Position numbers and translations under genes: made by a program. A DNA stretch of 64,000 nucleotides from Sphingomonas aracearum (lineage in GTDB: Bacteria > Pseudomonadota > Alphaproteobacteria > Sphingomonadales > Sphingomonadaceae). The notes below the pieces were generated by a model that was not told the DNA's origin, did no database searches, and saw nothing but the letters and a program-made list of their open reading frames with translations. How positions within the stretch are numbered: the first letter of the stretch is position 1; the number at the start of each line of letters is the position of its first letter. This document shows positions 9,374-17,226 of the stretch, in pieces. The stretch spans positions 806,001-870,000 of the forward strand of contig NZ_QQNB01000001.1 in NCBI RefSeq assembly GCF_003345355.1, read 5' to 3'.

Positions 9374-9562
9374 CTCTCCGCGGTCACGCCCCGTCAACCG
9401 GTCGAGCACCGCGACGATCTGCCGGTGTTGCTCGCTCCCGGTCTCGGCCGTCCAGCGGCCGTGGTGCTCGTGCCAGTCGAACCCCTCGGCCCGCAACGCG
9501 GCGCGCAGCCGCTTGGGGTCAACGCCGCGCTCCCGCGCCAGGTCGGCGGCGGCGACCTCCAC
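9374..9562 (-). other. In-frame 63-codon extension or fused small domain upstream of the quinone oxidoreductase
   Basis: The frame of the oxidoreductase is open from an ATG at 9562, three bases after the nadA stop. The 63 residues encoded are charged and helical (DLARERGVDPKRLRAALRAEGFDWHEHHGRW) and look like a small helix-turn-helix or winged module, unlike the start of any MDR enzyme. It could be a genuine fused domain, or a former separate small gene that lost its stop codon. Codon usage does not differ visibly from its neighbours. Which start is used cannot be decided from sequence alone. Confidence 0.4.
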
Positions 9563-9565
9563 CGG

Positions 9566-10576
9566 TCAGTCGCCCGTCACCCTTGCCGGGCCCAGATCGC
9601 CCATGCCGACGGTGGCGCTCGCCATGGAGAGCATCGCATCCAGGCTCTTCTTTGCCCGCAGCCGCAGGTCCTCGCGGATCTCGATGCGCGGCTCCAGATC
9701 GCGCAGCGCCAGGTACAGCTTCTCGATCGTGTTCAGCGCCATGTACGGGCAGATGTTGCAGTTGCAGTTCCCGTCCGCCCCCGGCGCGCCGATGAAGGTC
9801 TTGTTCGGCAGCGCCTTTTCCATCTGGTGGATGATGTGCGGCTCGGTGGCGACGATCAGCGTGTCGCCGGCCATGGCGATCGCATAATCCAGGATGCCGC
9901 GGGTGGAGCCGACATAATCGGCATGGTCCAGGATCACCGCCGGGCATTCCGGATGCGCGGCGACCGGCGCGCCCGGATGCTGCGCCTTCAGCTTCAGCAG
10001 CTCCGTCTCGCTGAACGCCTCGTGCACGATGCACACGCCCGGCCACAGGATCAGGTCGCGACCCGTCTTGCGCGCCAGATAGCCGCCGAGGTTGCGGTCC
10101 GGCCCGAAGATGATCGGCTGGTCCTTCGGGATCTGCGACAGGATCTTCTCGGCCGACGAGGAGGTGACGATCACGTCCGACAGGCCCTTCACCTCGGCCG
10201 AGCAGTTGATGTAGGTCAGCGCGATCGCCTCGGGATGCTGCGCGCGGAAGGCGGCGAACTGTTCGGGCGGGCAGCTGTCCTCCAGCGAGCAGCCGGCGTT
10301 CATGTCCGGCAGCACCACCGTCTTCTGCGGGCTCAGGATCTTGGCCGTTTCCGCCATGAAGCGCACGCCGCAAAAGGCGATCACCTCGGCATCGGTTTCC
10401 GCCGCCTTGCGGGAAAGGTCCAGGCTGTCGCCGACGAAATCGGCCAGGTCCTGGATCTCCGGCTTCTGGTAATAATGCGCGAGGATCACCGCCTTGCGCT
10501 CGCGGCGCAGCCGGTCGATCTCGGCCAGCAGGTCCGTGCCGGCCAGCGAGCCACCGAAACCGTTACGTGCGTCCAT
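9566..10576 (-). CDS. nadA: Quinolinate synthase A
   Basis: The 336-residue enzyme condenses iminoaspartate with dihydroxyacetone phosphate to quinolinate in de novo NAD synthesis. It uses a [4Fe-4S] cluster bound by three cysteines; candidates visible here are in [22 protein letters not shown] and the CNCNICPYM segment near the C-terminus. The substrate-binding opening motif [11 protein letters not shown] is at the N-terminus. The ATG at 10576 is preceded by a GAGGAG-type ribosome site on the minus strand. nadB and nadC are not in the window. A REP pair lies upstream. Confidence 0.95.
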   Translation of the reverse strand: MDARNGFGGSLAGTDLLAEIDRLRRERKAVILAHYYQKPEIQDLADFVGDSLDLSRKAAETDAEVIAFCGVRFMAETAKILSPQKTVVLPDMNAGCSLEDSCPPEQFAAFRAQHPEAIALTYINCSAEVKGLSDVIVTSSSAEKILSQIPKDQPIIFGPDRNLGGYLARKTGRDLILWPGVCIVHEAFSETELLKLKAQHPGAPVAAHPECPAVILDHADYVGSTRGILDYAIAMAGDTLIVATEPHIIHQMEKALPNKTFIGAPGADGNCNCNICPYMALNTIEKLYLALRDLEPRIEIREDLRLRAKKSLDAMLSMASATVGMGDLGPARVTGD

Positions 10577-10595
10577 TCCCGTCCTGCTCCTCAAC

Positions 10596-10704
10596 CGTCA
10601 CCCCGGCCTTGTGCCGGGGTTCACGGAGCCGCCGATCCTGCGCTCCGAGCCACTCCCCCCGCGCATGCCGCACGGTGGGCCCCGGAACAAGTCCGGGGTG
10701 ACGG
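10596..10704. repeat. REP doublet, 'GTCACCCCGG' family
   Basis: Two units face each other. The first reads GTCACCCCGGCC then TTGTGCCGGGG (about 10597-10620). The second, near 10677-10704, is its inverted counterpart (CCCCGGAACAAGTCCGGGG then TGACGG). The same unit recurs at 12485-12512 and 12556-12581. Such inverted pairs are typical REP/REPIN intergenic elements. This one separates nadA from the DUF4230 gene and could form a long hairpin in either transcript. Confidence 0.8.
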
Positions 10705-10720
10705 CAGGAATGTTGGAAAG

Positions 10721-11422
10721 CTACCGCGCGTTGGCGAGTACCTCCGGGATCGAGCGCGACACGTCCCAGCGCTCAGTGTCGCCGCCCCGCTCGTACGGAA
10801 AGGTGACGATCACCCGCACGCCCGCGATCCCCGCCGCCTCCAGGGGCGCGCGGACGAGCTGGCCCAAGGCACGCCGCGCATTGTCGCGCGCCTGCGCCAC
10901 CCGCTCGGGCTTCGCCGCCTCCGCGCGCGCCGCGTTCTGCGCCGCGCCCGACGCGCGCCGGGCGAGCTGGTCCGCGGCCTTGCGCGTCACGAACAGCCCG
11001 CGCGTCTGGCTGAGCGTCGCGGCGGCCTCGTCCACGTTGGGCTTGCCGGCATGGATGTCGGGCGCGTCGATCGTCAGCGTGCGGTTCGCCTGGTCCCAGC
11101 GGTACGCATCCCGCCCCAGCCGCGAGACGTCGACGAAATAGTCCACCTGGAACGGCGCCTTCACCACCTTGTCGGACGACAGCATGCCCCACAGGCGGCT
11201 GTCGCTGGCGGTGGATTGCACGGTGCCCGACAACTGCCCCACCTTCAGCGCGCTGGCCCTGGCGAAGGTTGCGGCCACCACCTTCGTTACCGCCTGCCCG
11301 TCGTCGCGCCGCTCCACCACATAATGCTCGGTGTAGCGGTCATAGCCGATCCGGGCCGCGAGCAGCAGCGCGCCGATCACCAGCACGCCGACCACCACCT
11401 GCACGATCGCGCGACCGTTCAT
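10721..11422 (-). CDS. DUF4230-like membrane-anchored protein
   Basis: The 233-residue protein has an N-terminal transmembrane helix (about residues 4-22, AIVQVVVGVLVIGALLLAA) followed by an extracytoplasmic domain. The body fits DUF4230: YVVERRDDGQAVTKVV, then a beta-rich stretch ending with RVIVTFPY near the C-terminus. The start at 11422 was chosen because it overlaps the TGA of the upstream metallo-hydrolase (ATGA) and gives a clean membrane anchor. No catalytic motif is recognised and the function is unknown. The positively charged central helix (ARRASGAAQNAARAEAAK) is typical of the family. Confidence 0.72.
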   Translation of the reverse strand: MNGRAIVQVVVGVLVIGALLLAARIGYDRYTEHYVVERRDDGQAVTKVVAATFARASALKVGQLSGTVQSTASDSRLWGMLSSDKVVKAPFQVDYFVDVSRLGRDAYRWDQANRTLTIDAPDIHAGKPNVDEAAATLSQTRGLFVTRKAADQLARRASGAAQNAARAEAAKPERVAQARDNARRALGQLVRAPLEAAGIAGVRVIVTFPYERGGDTERWDVSRSIPEVLANAR

Positions 11423-12273
11423 GCCGCTGCCCACCCGCCGCCGTCCTGCCGCACCAGCCCCCTGCCCTCCAGATCGAGCAGGTGCGCCAGCACCGACCGC
11501 TCCGCCGCGGGCCACAGCCGCCGGTCCACGCCGACATACATGCGCTCTACCATGGCCGGGATCGTCGCCACCCCTTCGCCGACCAGCCGCAGGATCTGCC
11601 CCTCGCGCTGCTTGCGATGGCCCAGCATCCCGCGCACCAGCCGCTGCGGATTGCTCACCGGATCGCCGTGGCCGGGATAATAGACCCGGTCCTCGCGGCC
11701 GAGCAGCTTTTCCAGGCTGGCGAGATAGTCGGTCATGTTGCCGTCCGGCGGCGAGACGATGCTGGTGGACCAGCCCATCACATGGTCGCCGCTGAACAGC
11801 GCGCCCGTTTCGGGCAAGGCAAAGGCGAGGTGGTTGGACGTATGCCCCGGCGTCGCCAGCGCGGCCAGCGTCCAGCCCTCGCCTTCCACGCTCTCGCCCT
11901 CCGCCAGCACCCGCTGCGGCCGGTAATCGGGATCGAACGACGCATCGGCGCGCGGCCCGAGATCGTCGAACGCCAGGGCTGCGCAGCCGACGATCGGCGC
12001 GCCCGTCGCCGCCGCCAGCGGGCGGCTCGCCGGGCTGTGATCGCGGTGCGTATGGGTCAGCACGATCGCCCGCACCGGCCGACCGTCAATGGCCTTCAGC
12101 AAGGCGGCGACATGTGCGCCGTCCTCCGGGCCCGGATCGATCACCGCCACGTCGACGGTGCCGACGATGTAGCTCTGCGTGCCCGTGTGCGTGAACGGCG
12201 AGGGGTTGTTCGCCAGCACGCGCGCCACCAGCGGCTCCAGCTGCTCGGCAACGCCCGGTGTTTGATCGCTCAT
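11419..12273 (-). CDS. MBL-fold metallo-hydrolase, LACTB2-like
   Basis: The 284-residue protein contains the HTHRDH metal-binding motif at residues 74-79, a further histidine in ATPGHTSNHL, the aspartate in LFSGDHVMGW and a late histidine in YYPGHGDPV. Together these form the binuclear zinc site of the metallo-beta-lactamase fold. A C-terminal winged-helix-like region (ERSVLAHLLDLEGRGLV) matches LACTB2-type hydrolases, which include ribonucleases and thioesterases. The substrate is not determined. The start at 12273 gives the family N-terminus, while the longer frame runs into repeat DNA. It is the first gene of a two-gene leftward operon. Confidence 0.85.
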   Translation of the reverse strand: MSDQTPGVAEQLEPLVARVLANNPSPFTHTGTQSYIVGTVDVAVIDPGPEDGAHVAALLKAIDGRPVRAIVLTHTHRDHSPASRPLAAATGAPIVGCAALAFDDLGPRADASFDPDYRPQRVLAEGESVEGEGWTLAALATPGHTSNHLAFALPETGALFSGDHVMGWSTSIVSPPDGNMTDYLASLEKLLGREDRVYYPGHGDPVSNPQRLVRGMLGHRKQREGQILRLVGEGVATIPAMVERMYVGVDRRLWPAAERSVLAHLLDLEGRGLVRQDGGGWAAA

Positions 12274-12352
12274 CCTGTCGAGATGGCGGCGGGGCGCGCA
12301 GATGGCAAGCCAAGCCCCACGATCACCCGACGCCTGCCACAAACACCATCGG

Positions 12353-12581
12353 CTCCCCGGCGAAGGCCGGGGCCCAGCTGGGGGACAGACGCGATGCAGG
12401 TAGCGCCTTGTGACATGCATCGTCCCAAGTGGCCCTGGCCTGTGCCAGACCCTTGCAAGGATCCGGGCGCCACCCGGCACGTGTCGTCACCCCGGACCCG
12501 CTCCGGGGTCCACAGTGGGACGCAGACCACGACTGCTATGGGGGCGGAACGATGGTTGCCGGAACAAGTCCGGCATGACGG
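12353..12581. repeat. Intergenic cluster of REP units
   Basis: The 345-base gap between the metallo-hydrolase and the 44-residue ORF (12274-12618) holds three palindromic units: a CCCCGGCGAAGGCCGGGG unit at about 12353-12385, a GTCACCCCGG unit at 12485-12512 and an inverted copy at 12556-12581 (GCCGGAACAAGTCCGGC). They belong to two repeat families seen elsewhere in the window. Nothing else is recognised in the gap. Confidence 0.75.
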
Positions 12582-12618
12582 TGAGCTTCCACACGGTCAG
12601 CTCAAACCCGAACCGTCG

Positions 12619-12753
12619 CTACCGCCCGCGCGCCGCCAGCTCCGCCTGCAACCGGGCGAGCAGGTCCGGCAGCCGCACCTGCTCGGCCGTGGCGGGCGGT
12701 TCGGCGGAGCGCATCTTGCGCGCGATGCGCTCCAGCGTGCGATCGTGGATCAT
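12619..12753 (-). CDS. Small hypothetical protein, 44 aa
   Basis: A short frame from the ATG at 12753 to a TAG at 12619 encodes a 44-residue charged helical peptide (MIHDRTLERIARKM, then LPDLLARLQAELAARGR). It has a leucine/alanine heptad-like tail that could form an amphipathic helix. No strong ribosome-binding site is visible. The GC-rich third positions look coding and there is no competing gene on either strand, so it is probably real. Its function is unknown, and its position does not assign it to a neighbour. Confidence 0.5.
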   Translation of the reverse strand: MIHDRTLERIARKMRSAEPPATAEQVRLPDLLARLQAELAARGR

Positions 12754-12847
12754 GGGTGCCGGTTTCGGGCGGCAGCGGTAAACGAAAGGTAAAGCCGTGC
12801 GACGAACGCCGGCCGCTCGCGGAGGAGCGGCCGGCGCTATCGGCCGA

Positions 12848-14470
12848 TCAATCCTTTTCGTTGTCCAGTTCGGCCATCGCCTCGTCGATGCCCTTCAGCG
12901 CCTCGGCCCGTTGCGCCGCGCCCATGTCGCGGTTGGCGGCAATGGAGCTGCGCGCCTGGCGCAGGCTGTCGCGCGCGGCGCGCATCGCGTTGCGCTCGAT
13001 CCGGGCGGCGTTCACGGCCACCTTGGCGCCTTCGCTGGCCGCCGCCTCGATATGGTTGGTGCAGATCACGATGCGGTTGCGGCCGCCGCTGCTGTCGTGC
13101 CGCACCATCTTCTCGCGATCGGTGCCGGGGCAGTTCTGCTCGGACACCTCGGGCATGCCGGCCAGCGCCGCCGCCGGATCGCCCACGCCCTCGCGGGTTT
13201 CCACGCTGCCGTCCCTTTTCTGCACGACGATGCGGTATTTCTTGGGCCCGCCGTCGGTGCTGGTCACCTGGATGGAGCGGCTTTCGCCGGCAACCGGCGC
13301 GGGCGGCACCGGGGGCGCGGCGGGTACCGGAGGCACGGCGGGCGTTGCCAGCGCGGCCGAGAAGGCGGCAGGCGCCACCGGGGCCGCCAGCGCGGGAGCC
13401 GCCGGCCGCGCAGGGGTGGCCGGGCTGGCGACCGTCATCGGCGCGGGCGGCGCGGCCGGCGCTGCCGGCGCGGCGATCTGCGACAGCTCGACGCCGGTTG
13501 CCGTCTCCACCGACGTCCGCACCCGCTCGGCCGCGGCGGTGCCGGACGCGGTGATCGCCAGCCCCGCCAGCGTCAGGGAGGCCACGGCCGCGCCGCCGGC
13601 CATCAGCCGCGAGCGTGAGGGACGAGCGGATTTCAGCATGGTCAGTCTCCCTTTCAGATCCTCGATGGTATGGAGGTGGCAGGCGGCGGACACCGCCCCG
13701 CCATGCGCCGCCTTCACGATCGCGCAGGCATAGGCATGCCGGGTCACCGCGCTGCAGCCGGCCAGCACGCGCGCATCGTTGGCGATCTCCTGGTCGGCGC
13801 GAAAGGCGCGAAAGGCGCGCCACGCGAGCGGGTTGAACCAGTGGCAGGCAAGCACCGCCAGCGCGATCCAGTTGGCCAGCAGGTCGCCGCGCTGGTGGTG
13901 GCCCAGCTCGTGCGCCAGCGCCAGGTCGCGCTCGTCGCTTTCGTAGCGTTCGGCAAAGTCGCGCGGAAACGCGACGTACCGGCGCAGCAGGCCAAAGGCG
14001 AGCGGTCCGCTGGCCGCGTCGCTCTCGATCAGGTGCACGCCGTCCACCATTGTCTCGCGCGCCGCGGTGCCGACGAGGCGCCGGCAGAAGCGCGCATGGC
14101 TGGCCATGTGCCAGCCGGCAAAGCTCAGCGCGCCGGCCAGCCACAGGCCCAGCAGCACCGTTCCGAACGGAAAGGCGGCCGCGGCCGTCGCGGCGGCGAC
14201 CTGCCCGCCGCTCAGCGGCTCCACCACGTAGACCGTGATCGTGTCGCCCGCCGCCGCCACCGGTGCGGCGCTCTTCCACGCGGCGGGCAGCGGCGGCAGC
14301 ACCATGCGCAGCAGCGGCAGCGCCCACAGCGCATAGGCGACGTCCGGCCCGAACGCCCGGCGCACGCGCCCGCGGATCAGCAGCACCAGCGCCATCAGCA
14401 CGCTGGACGCGGCCAGGGTCTCGACCGCCCAGGCGATCAGCGGACCGGATTGCACGAGGGGGGCGGTCAC
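12848..14470 (-). CDS. M56 family (BlaR1-like) membrane metallopeptidase
   Basis: The 540-residue protein starts with several membrane helices (about residues 10-33, 45-62 and 100-120). The zinc protease motif HELGHH lies at residues 187-192, in a cytoplasmic gluzincin domain as in BlaR1/MecR1. Two or three more hydrophobic stretches and a long Ala/Pro-rich extracytoplasmic region follow, with no penicillin-binding sensor domain. The C-terminus is a charged coiled region ending in ELDNEKD. The start overlaps the stop of the upstream blaI-like gene (GTGA/ATGA type). In this two-component arrangement a signal at the membrane activates the protease, which inactivates the repressor. The signal here is unknown. 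Confidence 0.88.
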   Translation of the reverse strand: MTAPLVQSGPLIAWAVETLAASSVLMALVLLIRGRVRRAFGPDVAYALWALPLLRMVLPPLPAAWKSAAPVAAAGDTITVYVVEPLSGGQVAAATAAAAFPFGTVLLGLWLAGALSFAGWHMASHARFCRRLVGTAARETMVDGVHLIESDAASGPLAFGLLRRYVAFPRDFAERYESDERDLALAHELGHHQRGDLLANWIALAVLACHWFNPLAWRAFRAFRADQEIANDARVLAGCSAVTRHAYACAIVKAAHGGAVSAACHLHTIEDLKGRLTMLKSARPSRSRLMAGGAAVASLTLAGLAITASGTAAAERVRTSVETATGVELSQIAAPAAPAAPPAPMTVASPATPARPAAPALAAPVAPAAFSAALATPAVPPVPAAPPVPPAPVAGESRSIQVTSTDGGPKKYRIVVQKRDGSVETREGVGDPAAALAGMPEVSEQNCPGTDREKMVRHDSSGGRNRIVICTNHIEAAASEGAKVAVNAARIERNAMRAARDSLRQARSSIAANRDMGAAQRAEALKGIDEAMAELDNEKD

Positions 14471-14835
14471 TGCCTCAGGTCCTTCAACAGCGCTTCGAGC
14501 TCGGCGATGTCCTTGCTGGTCAGGGCATCGCGCTCGGCGAGGTGGGCGACCAGCGGCGTCAGCTTGCCGCCGAACAGCCGGTCCATCAGCTTGCGGCTCT
14601 CGCCCTCCACATAGTCGCCCCGCGCGACGAGCGGGCGATAGCGATAGCGCCGGCCGTCCTCCTCATGCGCGATGATGTTCTTGGCCAGCAGCCGCCCGAG
14701 CAGGGTCTTCACCGTGTTGGCGGACCAGTCGCGCGCCGGGGAAATCCGCTCCGCCACGTCCTGCGCGGTGAGCGGGCTTTCGTCCCACAAAACCTCCATC
14801 ACGGCATGTTCCGCGTCGCTGATCCGCTCGGCCAT
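14467..14835 (-). CDS. BlaI/MecI/CopY family transcriptional repressor
   Basis: The 122-residue winged-helix repressor shows the family opening ISDAEHAVMEVLW, the recognition-helix region DWSANTVKTLLGRLLAKNII and the wing HEEDGRRYRYRPLV, followed by the dimerisation half ending LEALLKDLRQ. The start at 14835 matches the family; the longer frame reads back through the operator. It is co-transcribed with the M56 protease downstream. A double inverted operator lies just upstream of the start (14852-14894), indicating autorepression relieved by proteolysis. Confidence 0.93.
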   Translation of the reverse strand: MAERISDAEHAVMEVLWDESPLTAQDVAERISPARDWSANTVKTLLGRLLAKNIIAHEEDGRRYRYRPLVARGDYVEGESRKLMDRLFGGKLTPLVAHLAERDALTSKDIAELEALLKDLRQ

Positions 14836-14851
14836 TCGACTCGCTCCCGTA

Positions 14852-14894
14852 TTGACTATGGTTGTAGTCGTACGCCGATTACAGCCGTAGTCAA
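14852..14894 (-). promoter_or_regulatory. Double BlaI-type operator upstream of the repressor-protease operon
   Basis: Two 18-base boxes face each other: TTGACTATGGTTGTAGTC at 14852-14869 and, inverted, GATTACAGCCGTAGTCAA at 14877-14894. They match at 15 of 18 positions and are separated by seven bases. Each box is itself a dyad (GACTA-N6-TAGTC). BlaI/MecI/CopY repressors bind such dyads as dimers, so two dimers could sit side by side just before the repressor start. Confidence 0.8.
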
Positions 14895-14953
14895 TAGACC
14901 TGTGGGAGTAGCGCAAGCCCCTTTCATCACCCCCAACGAAGCCCAGGCACAAG

Positions 14954-15087
14954 GATCCTCCCCGGCCCGGGGAGGGGGACCAGCCGCAGGCTGGTGGAGG
15001 GGCGCGGCCGCGGACGCTGCGCTCCTGGCATCGCCCCTCCACCCCCGCCTTCGGCGGCGGTCCCCCTCCCCTTTGCAGGGGAGGATA
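14954..15087. repeat. REP doublet, 'TCCTCCCC...GGGGAGG' family
   Basis: The left unit, from about 14954, reads ATCCTCCCCGGCCCGGGGAG then GGGGACCAGCCGCAGGCTGGTGG. The right unit, ending near 15087, is an inverted relative (CCCTCCACCCCCGCCTTCGG to GGGGAGGAT). A single related unit lies at 22352-22416. The pair lies between the repressor operon and the SDR gene and may serve as a terminator for the latter. Confidence 0.75.
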
Positions 15088-15094
15088 CGAACAG

Positions 15095-15790
15095 TCACCG
15101 CACGTAGCTGGCCCCGTTGGCGTCCAGCACCGCGCCGGTCATCGACGGCGGCGCATCCAGCGCGCAGAAACGGGCCATGGCGGCGATCTCCGCCGGCTCG
15201 GCCACCCGGCCGAGCGGGATGTCGGCCAGCAGCGCGGTCCCGCCGCGGCTCGCCAGATAGTCGTCGGCCATGCCCGTCATGGTGAAGCCGGGGCAGATCG
15301 CAAAGGCGTAGATGCCGTCGCGCGCATAGGCGCGGGCAATGGTCTTGGTCATCGCCACCATGCCGGCCTTGGCGGCGGCATAATGCCAGTGCGCCGGGCT
15401 GTCCCCGCGATAGGCGGCGCGGCTGGCGATGTTGACGATCCGCCCGCCCCGGCCCCGCGCCTGCCAGTGCAGCACGGCGCGCCGGCACAGTTCGGCCGAG
15501 GCGGTCAGGTTCACCCGCATCGTCCGCTCCCACCCGGCCAGCCAGTCGGGATCGTCCAGCGGCACCGCCTCGAAGATGCCGGCATTGTTGAGGAGGACGT
15601 CCACGTCGCCCAGCCGCGCCAGCGCCTCGTCCCACAGGGCGTTCGCCGCGCCGGGCTCGTCGAAGTCGGCCGGGATCGCGGTGCCGTTGTCGGGCCGGGT
15701 GGCATGGCCGACGATCTGCTGGTCGGACAGCGAGTGGAGAATGGCGGCGCCGATGCCGCGGCTGGTGCCGGTTGCGAGAATGCGGGTCAT
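15095..15790 (-). CDS. Short-chain dehydrogenase/reductase
   Basis: The 231-residue protein has the classical SDR cofactor motif TGTSRGIG near residues 7-14, the NNAG motif (LLNNAGIFEAV), a catalytic Ser in NIASRAAYRG and the YAAAK active-site pair. The basic residue after TGTSRG and the ATRPDNG loop suggest NADP(H) preference. The C-terminus (AVLDANGASYVR) is of the usual FabG/SDR type. It stands alone, so the substrate cannot be inferred from context. Confidence 0.85.
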   Translation of the reverse strand: MTRILATGTSRGIGAAILHSLSDQQIVGHATRPDNGTAIPADFDEPGAANALWDEALARLGDVDVLLNNAGIFEAVPLDDPDWLAGWERTMRVNLTASAELCRRAVLHWQARGRGGRIVNIASRAAYRGDSPAHWHYAAAKAGMVAMTKTIARAYARDGIYAFAICPGFTMTGMADDYLASRGGTALLADIPLGRVAEPAEIAAMARFCALDAPPSMTGAVLDANGASYVR

Positions 15791-15835
15791 GGATCGAAAG
15801 TAGCGCGGCGCCGCGCCGGCGTCACGGCGGAAGGA

Positions 15836-17209
15836 TCAGGCAGCCACCGTCTGCGAGAACCGCTCCGCCGCGTCCTTCAGCGTGTCGAAACGCTGCCCGA
15901 TCTCCATCAGGCTCGCTTGCACGGCAGCGATGTCGCCGGCCACCTGCTCGGTTTCGGAAAGGATCGCCGCCACCGTGTCGGCAGTGCCGTCGGCGATCAG
16001 CGCGGTTTCGTCCACCGCCGCGGTGATCGCGGTGACGGTCTGCGCCTGCGCCTCCATGGCATAACGGATGCGCTGCGCCGATTCCTGCACCTCGGCCACC
16101 GTCGCCTTGATGCCGGCATTGGTTGCCACCGTGCCGCGGGTGGCCGACTGAATCGCGGCGATCTTGGCGGCGATGTCGTCCGTCGCGCGCGCCGTCTGGC
16201 TCGCGAGGCTCTTCACCTCCTGCGCCACCACGGCAAAGCCGCGCCCCGCATCGCCGGCCCGCGCCGCCTCGATCGTGGCGTTCAGCGCCAGCAGGTTCGT
16301 CTGCCCGGCAATGTCGCGGATCAGGCCCAGGATCGATTCGATCGACTTGGCATGGTCGCTCAGGGCCTCGCTCATGCCCACCGCCTGCCCCGCCTGGTCG
16401 CTGGCGCGGTTGGCGATCTCGGCCGCCACCTCCACTTCGCCGCGCGCATCCTCGATCGCGCGGATCAGCCCCGCCGCGGTCTGCGCCGCCTCGCGCATCG
16501 CCACCGCCGACTGTTCGGCGGCCGCCGCGACCTCGCTCGTGCGCACCAGCGTTCCCTGCGCCGCCTCGGCCACCTGGTGCGCCTGCACGTCGATGCCCCG
16601 GCCGAGCACCGCCATCCGCTCGATCGCGCCGGCGATGGTGCCGGTGAACGCCTCGCCCCGGGTCCGCCGCTCGCGCGCGGCCTGCCCTTCGGCCTGCGCG
16701 GCAAGGAATTCAGACATCACCGCCGCTTCCAGCATGGCCAGGCGCTGCACCACGTCGGCCAGCCGGCGGAACCGCGGCAGGTCGCCCGCCAGCCGCTCCG
16801 CCAGCACCTCCAGCGCCTTGCCGTGCGCGCGGGACAGCGCGGCGGTCAGCAGCGGCAGCGGCACCCGCGCGACATAGGATTGCCGCGCATTGTCGAACGC
16901 GCCGCCGATCCAGGCATCGTCGAACGGGCGGGTATATTTCTGGCGGCTATACTCGGCGCTGCGCGTCATCTGCGCGGCGCGGCGTGCCGGATCGGCGAGC
17001 AACCGGCGGAGATGCGCGGTGTCGGGCAGGTCGAGATACGCGTCCCAGAAGGCCTCGGCGATCTCCTCATGCCGCCCTTCCAGCAAGGGCGGCAGCTCGG
17101 CCAGCGACGCCGCCAGCGTGCCGTCCCAATCATAGGCGCGCAGCCGGGTGGCCGCGGATCGCTCCGCCGCCGCGCTTGTGCCGGAGCGCTCCAGCCCGTT
17201 TTCCGCCAT
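15836..17209 (-). CDS. Soluble globin-coupled methyl-accepting chemotaxis protein (copy 1)
   Basis: This 457-residue protein has no transmembrane helix. Residues ~20-190 look like a protoglobin-type sensor ([39 protein letters not shown]), followed by an MCP signalling domain whose hairpin tip reads [25 protein letters not shown] in its two halves, the CheA/CheW-binding region. In HemAT-type sensors a proximal histidine precedes the RIGL-like segment; here the aligned stretch reads SYVARVPLP, with Tyr instead. A 181-residue block of the signalling domain is identical, except for one residue, to the upstream paralogue, and it is co-transcribed with that gene (17-base gap). Confidence 0.85.
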   Translation of the reverse strand: MAENGLERSGTSAAAERSAATRLRAYDWDGTLAASLAELPPLLEGRHEEIAEAFWDAYLDLPDTAHLRRLLADPARRAAQMTRSAEYSRQKYTRPFDDAWIGGAFDNARQSYVARVPLPLLTAALSRAHGKALEVLAERLAGDLPRFRRLADVVQRLAMLEAAVMSEFLAAQAEGQAARERRTRGEAFTGTIAGAIERMAVLGRGIDVQAHQVAEAAQGTLVRTSEVAAAAEQSAVAMREAAQTAAGLIRAIEDARGEVEVAAEIANRASDQAGQAVGMSEALSDHAKSIESILGLIRDIAGQTNLLALNATIEAARAGDAGRGFAVVAQEVKSLASQTARATDDIAAKIAAIQSATRGTVATNAGIKATVAEVQESAQRIRYAMEAQAQTVTAITAAVDETALIADGTADTVAAILSETEQVAGDIAAVQASLMEIGQRFDTLKDAAERFSQTVAA

Positions 17210-17226
17210 CCTCGTTCCGACTTTCC

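Noticed and set aside
8435..11680. A 1081-codon plus-strand frame opposite the quinone oxidoreductase and nadA
   Set aside because: No domain and arginine/histidine-rich composition, while the minus strand carries recognisable enzymes.
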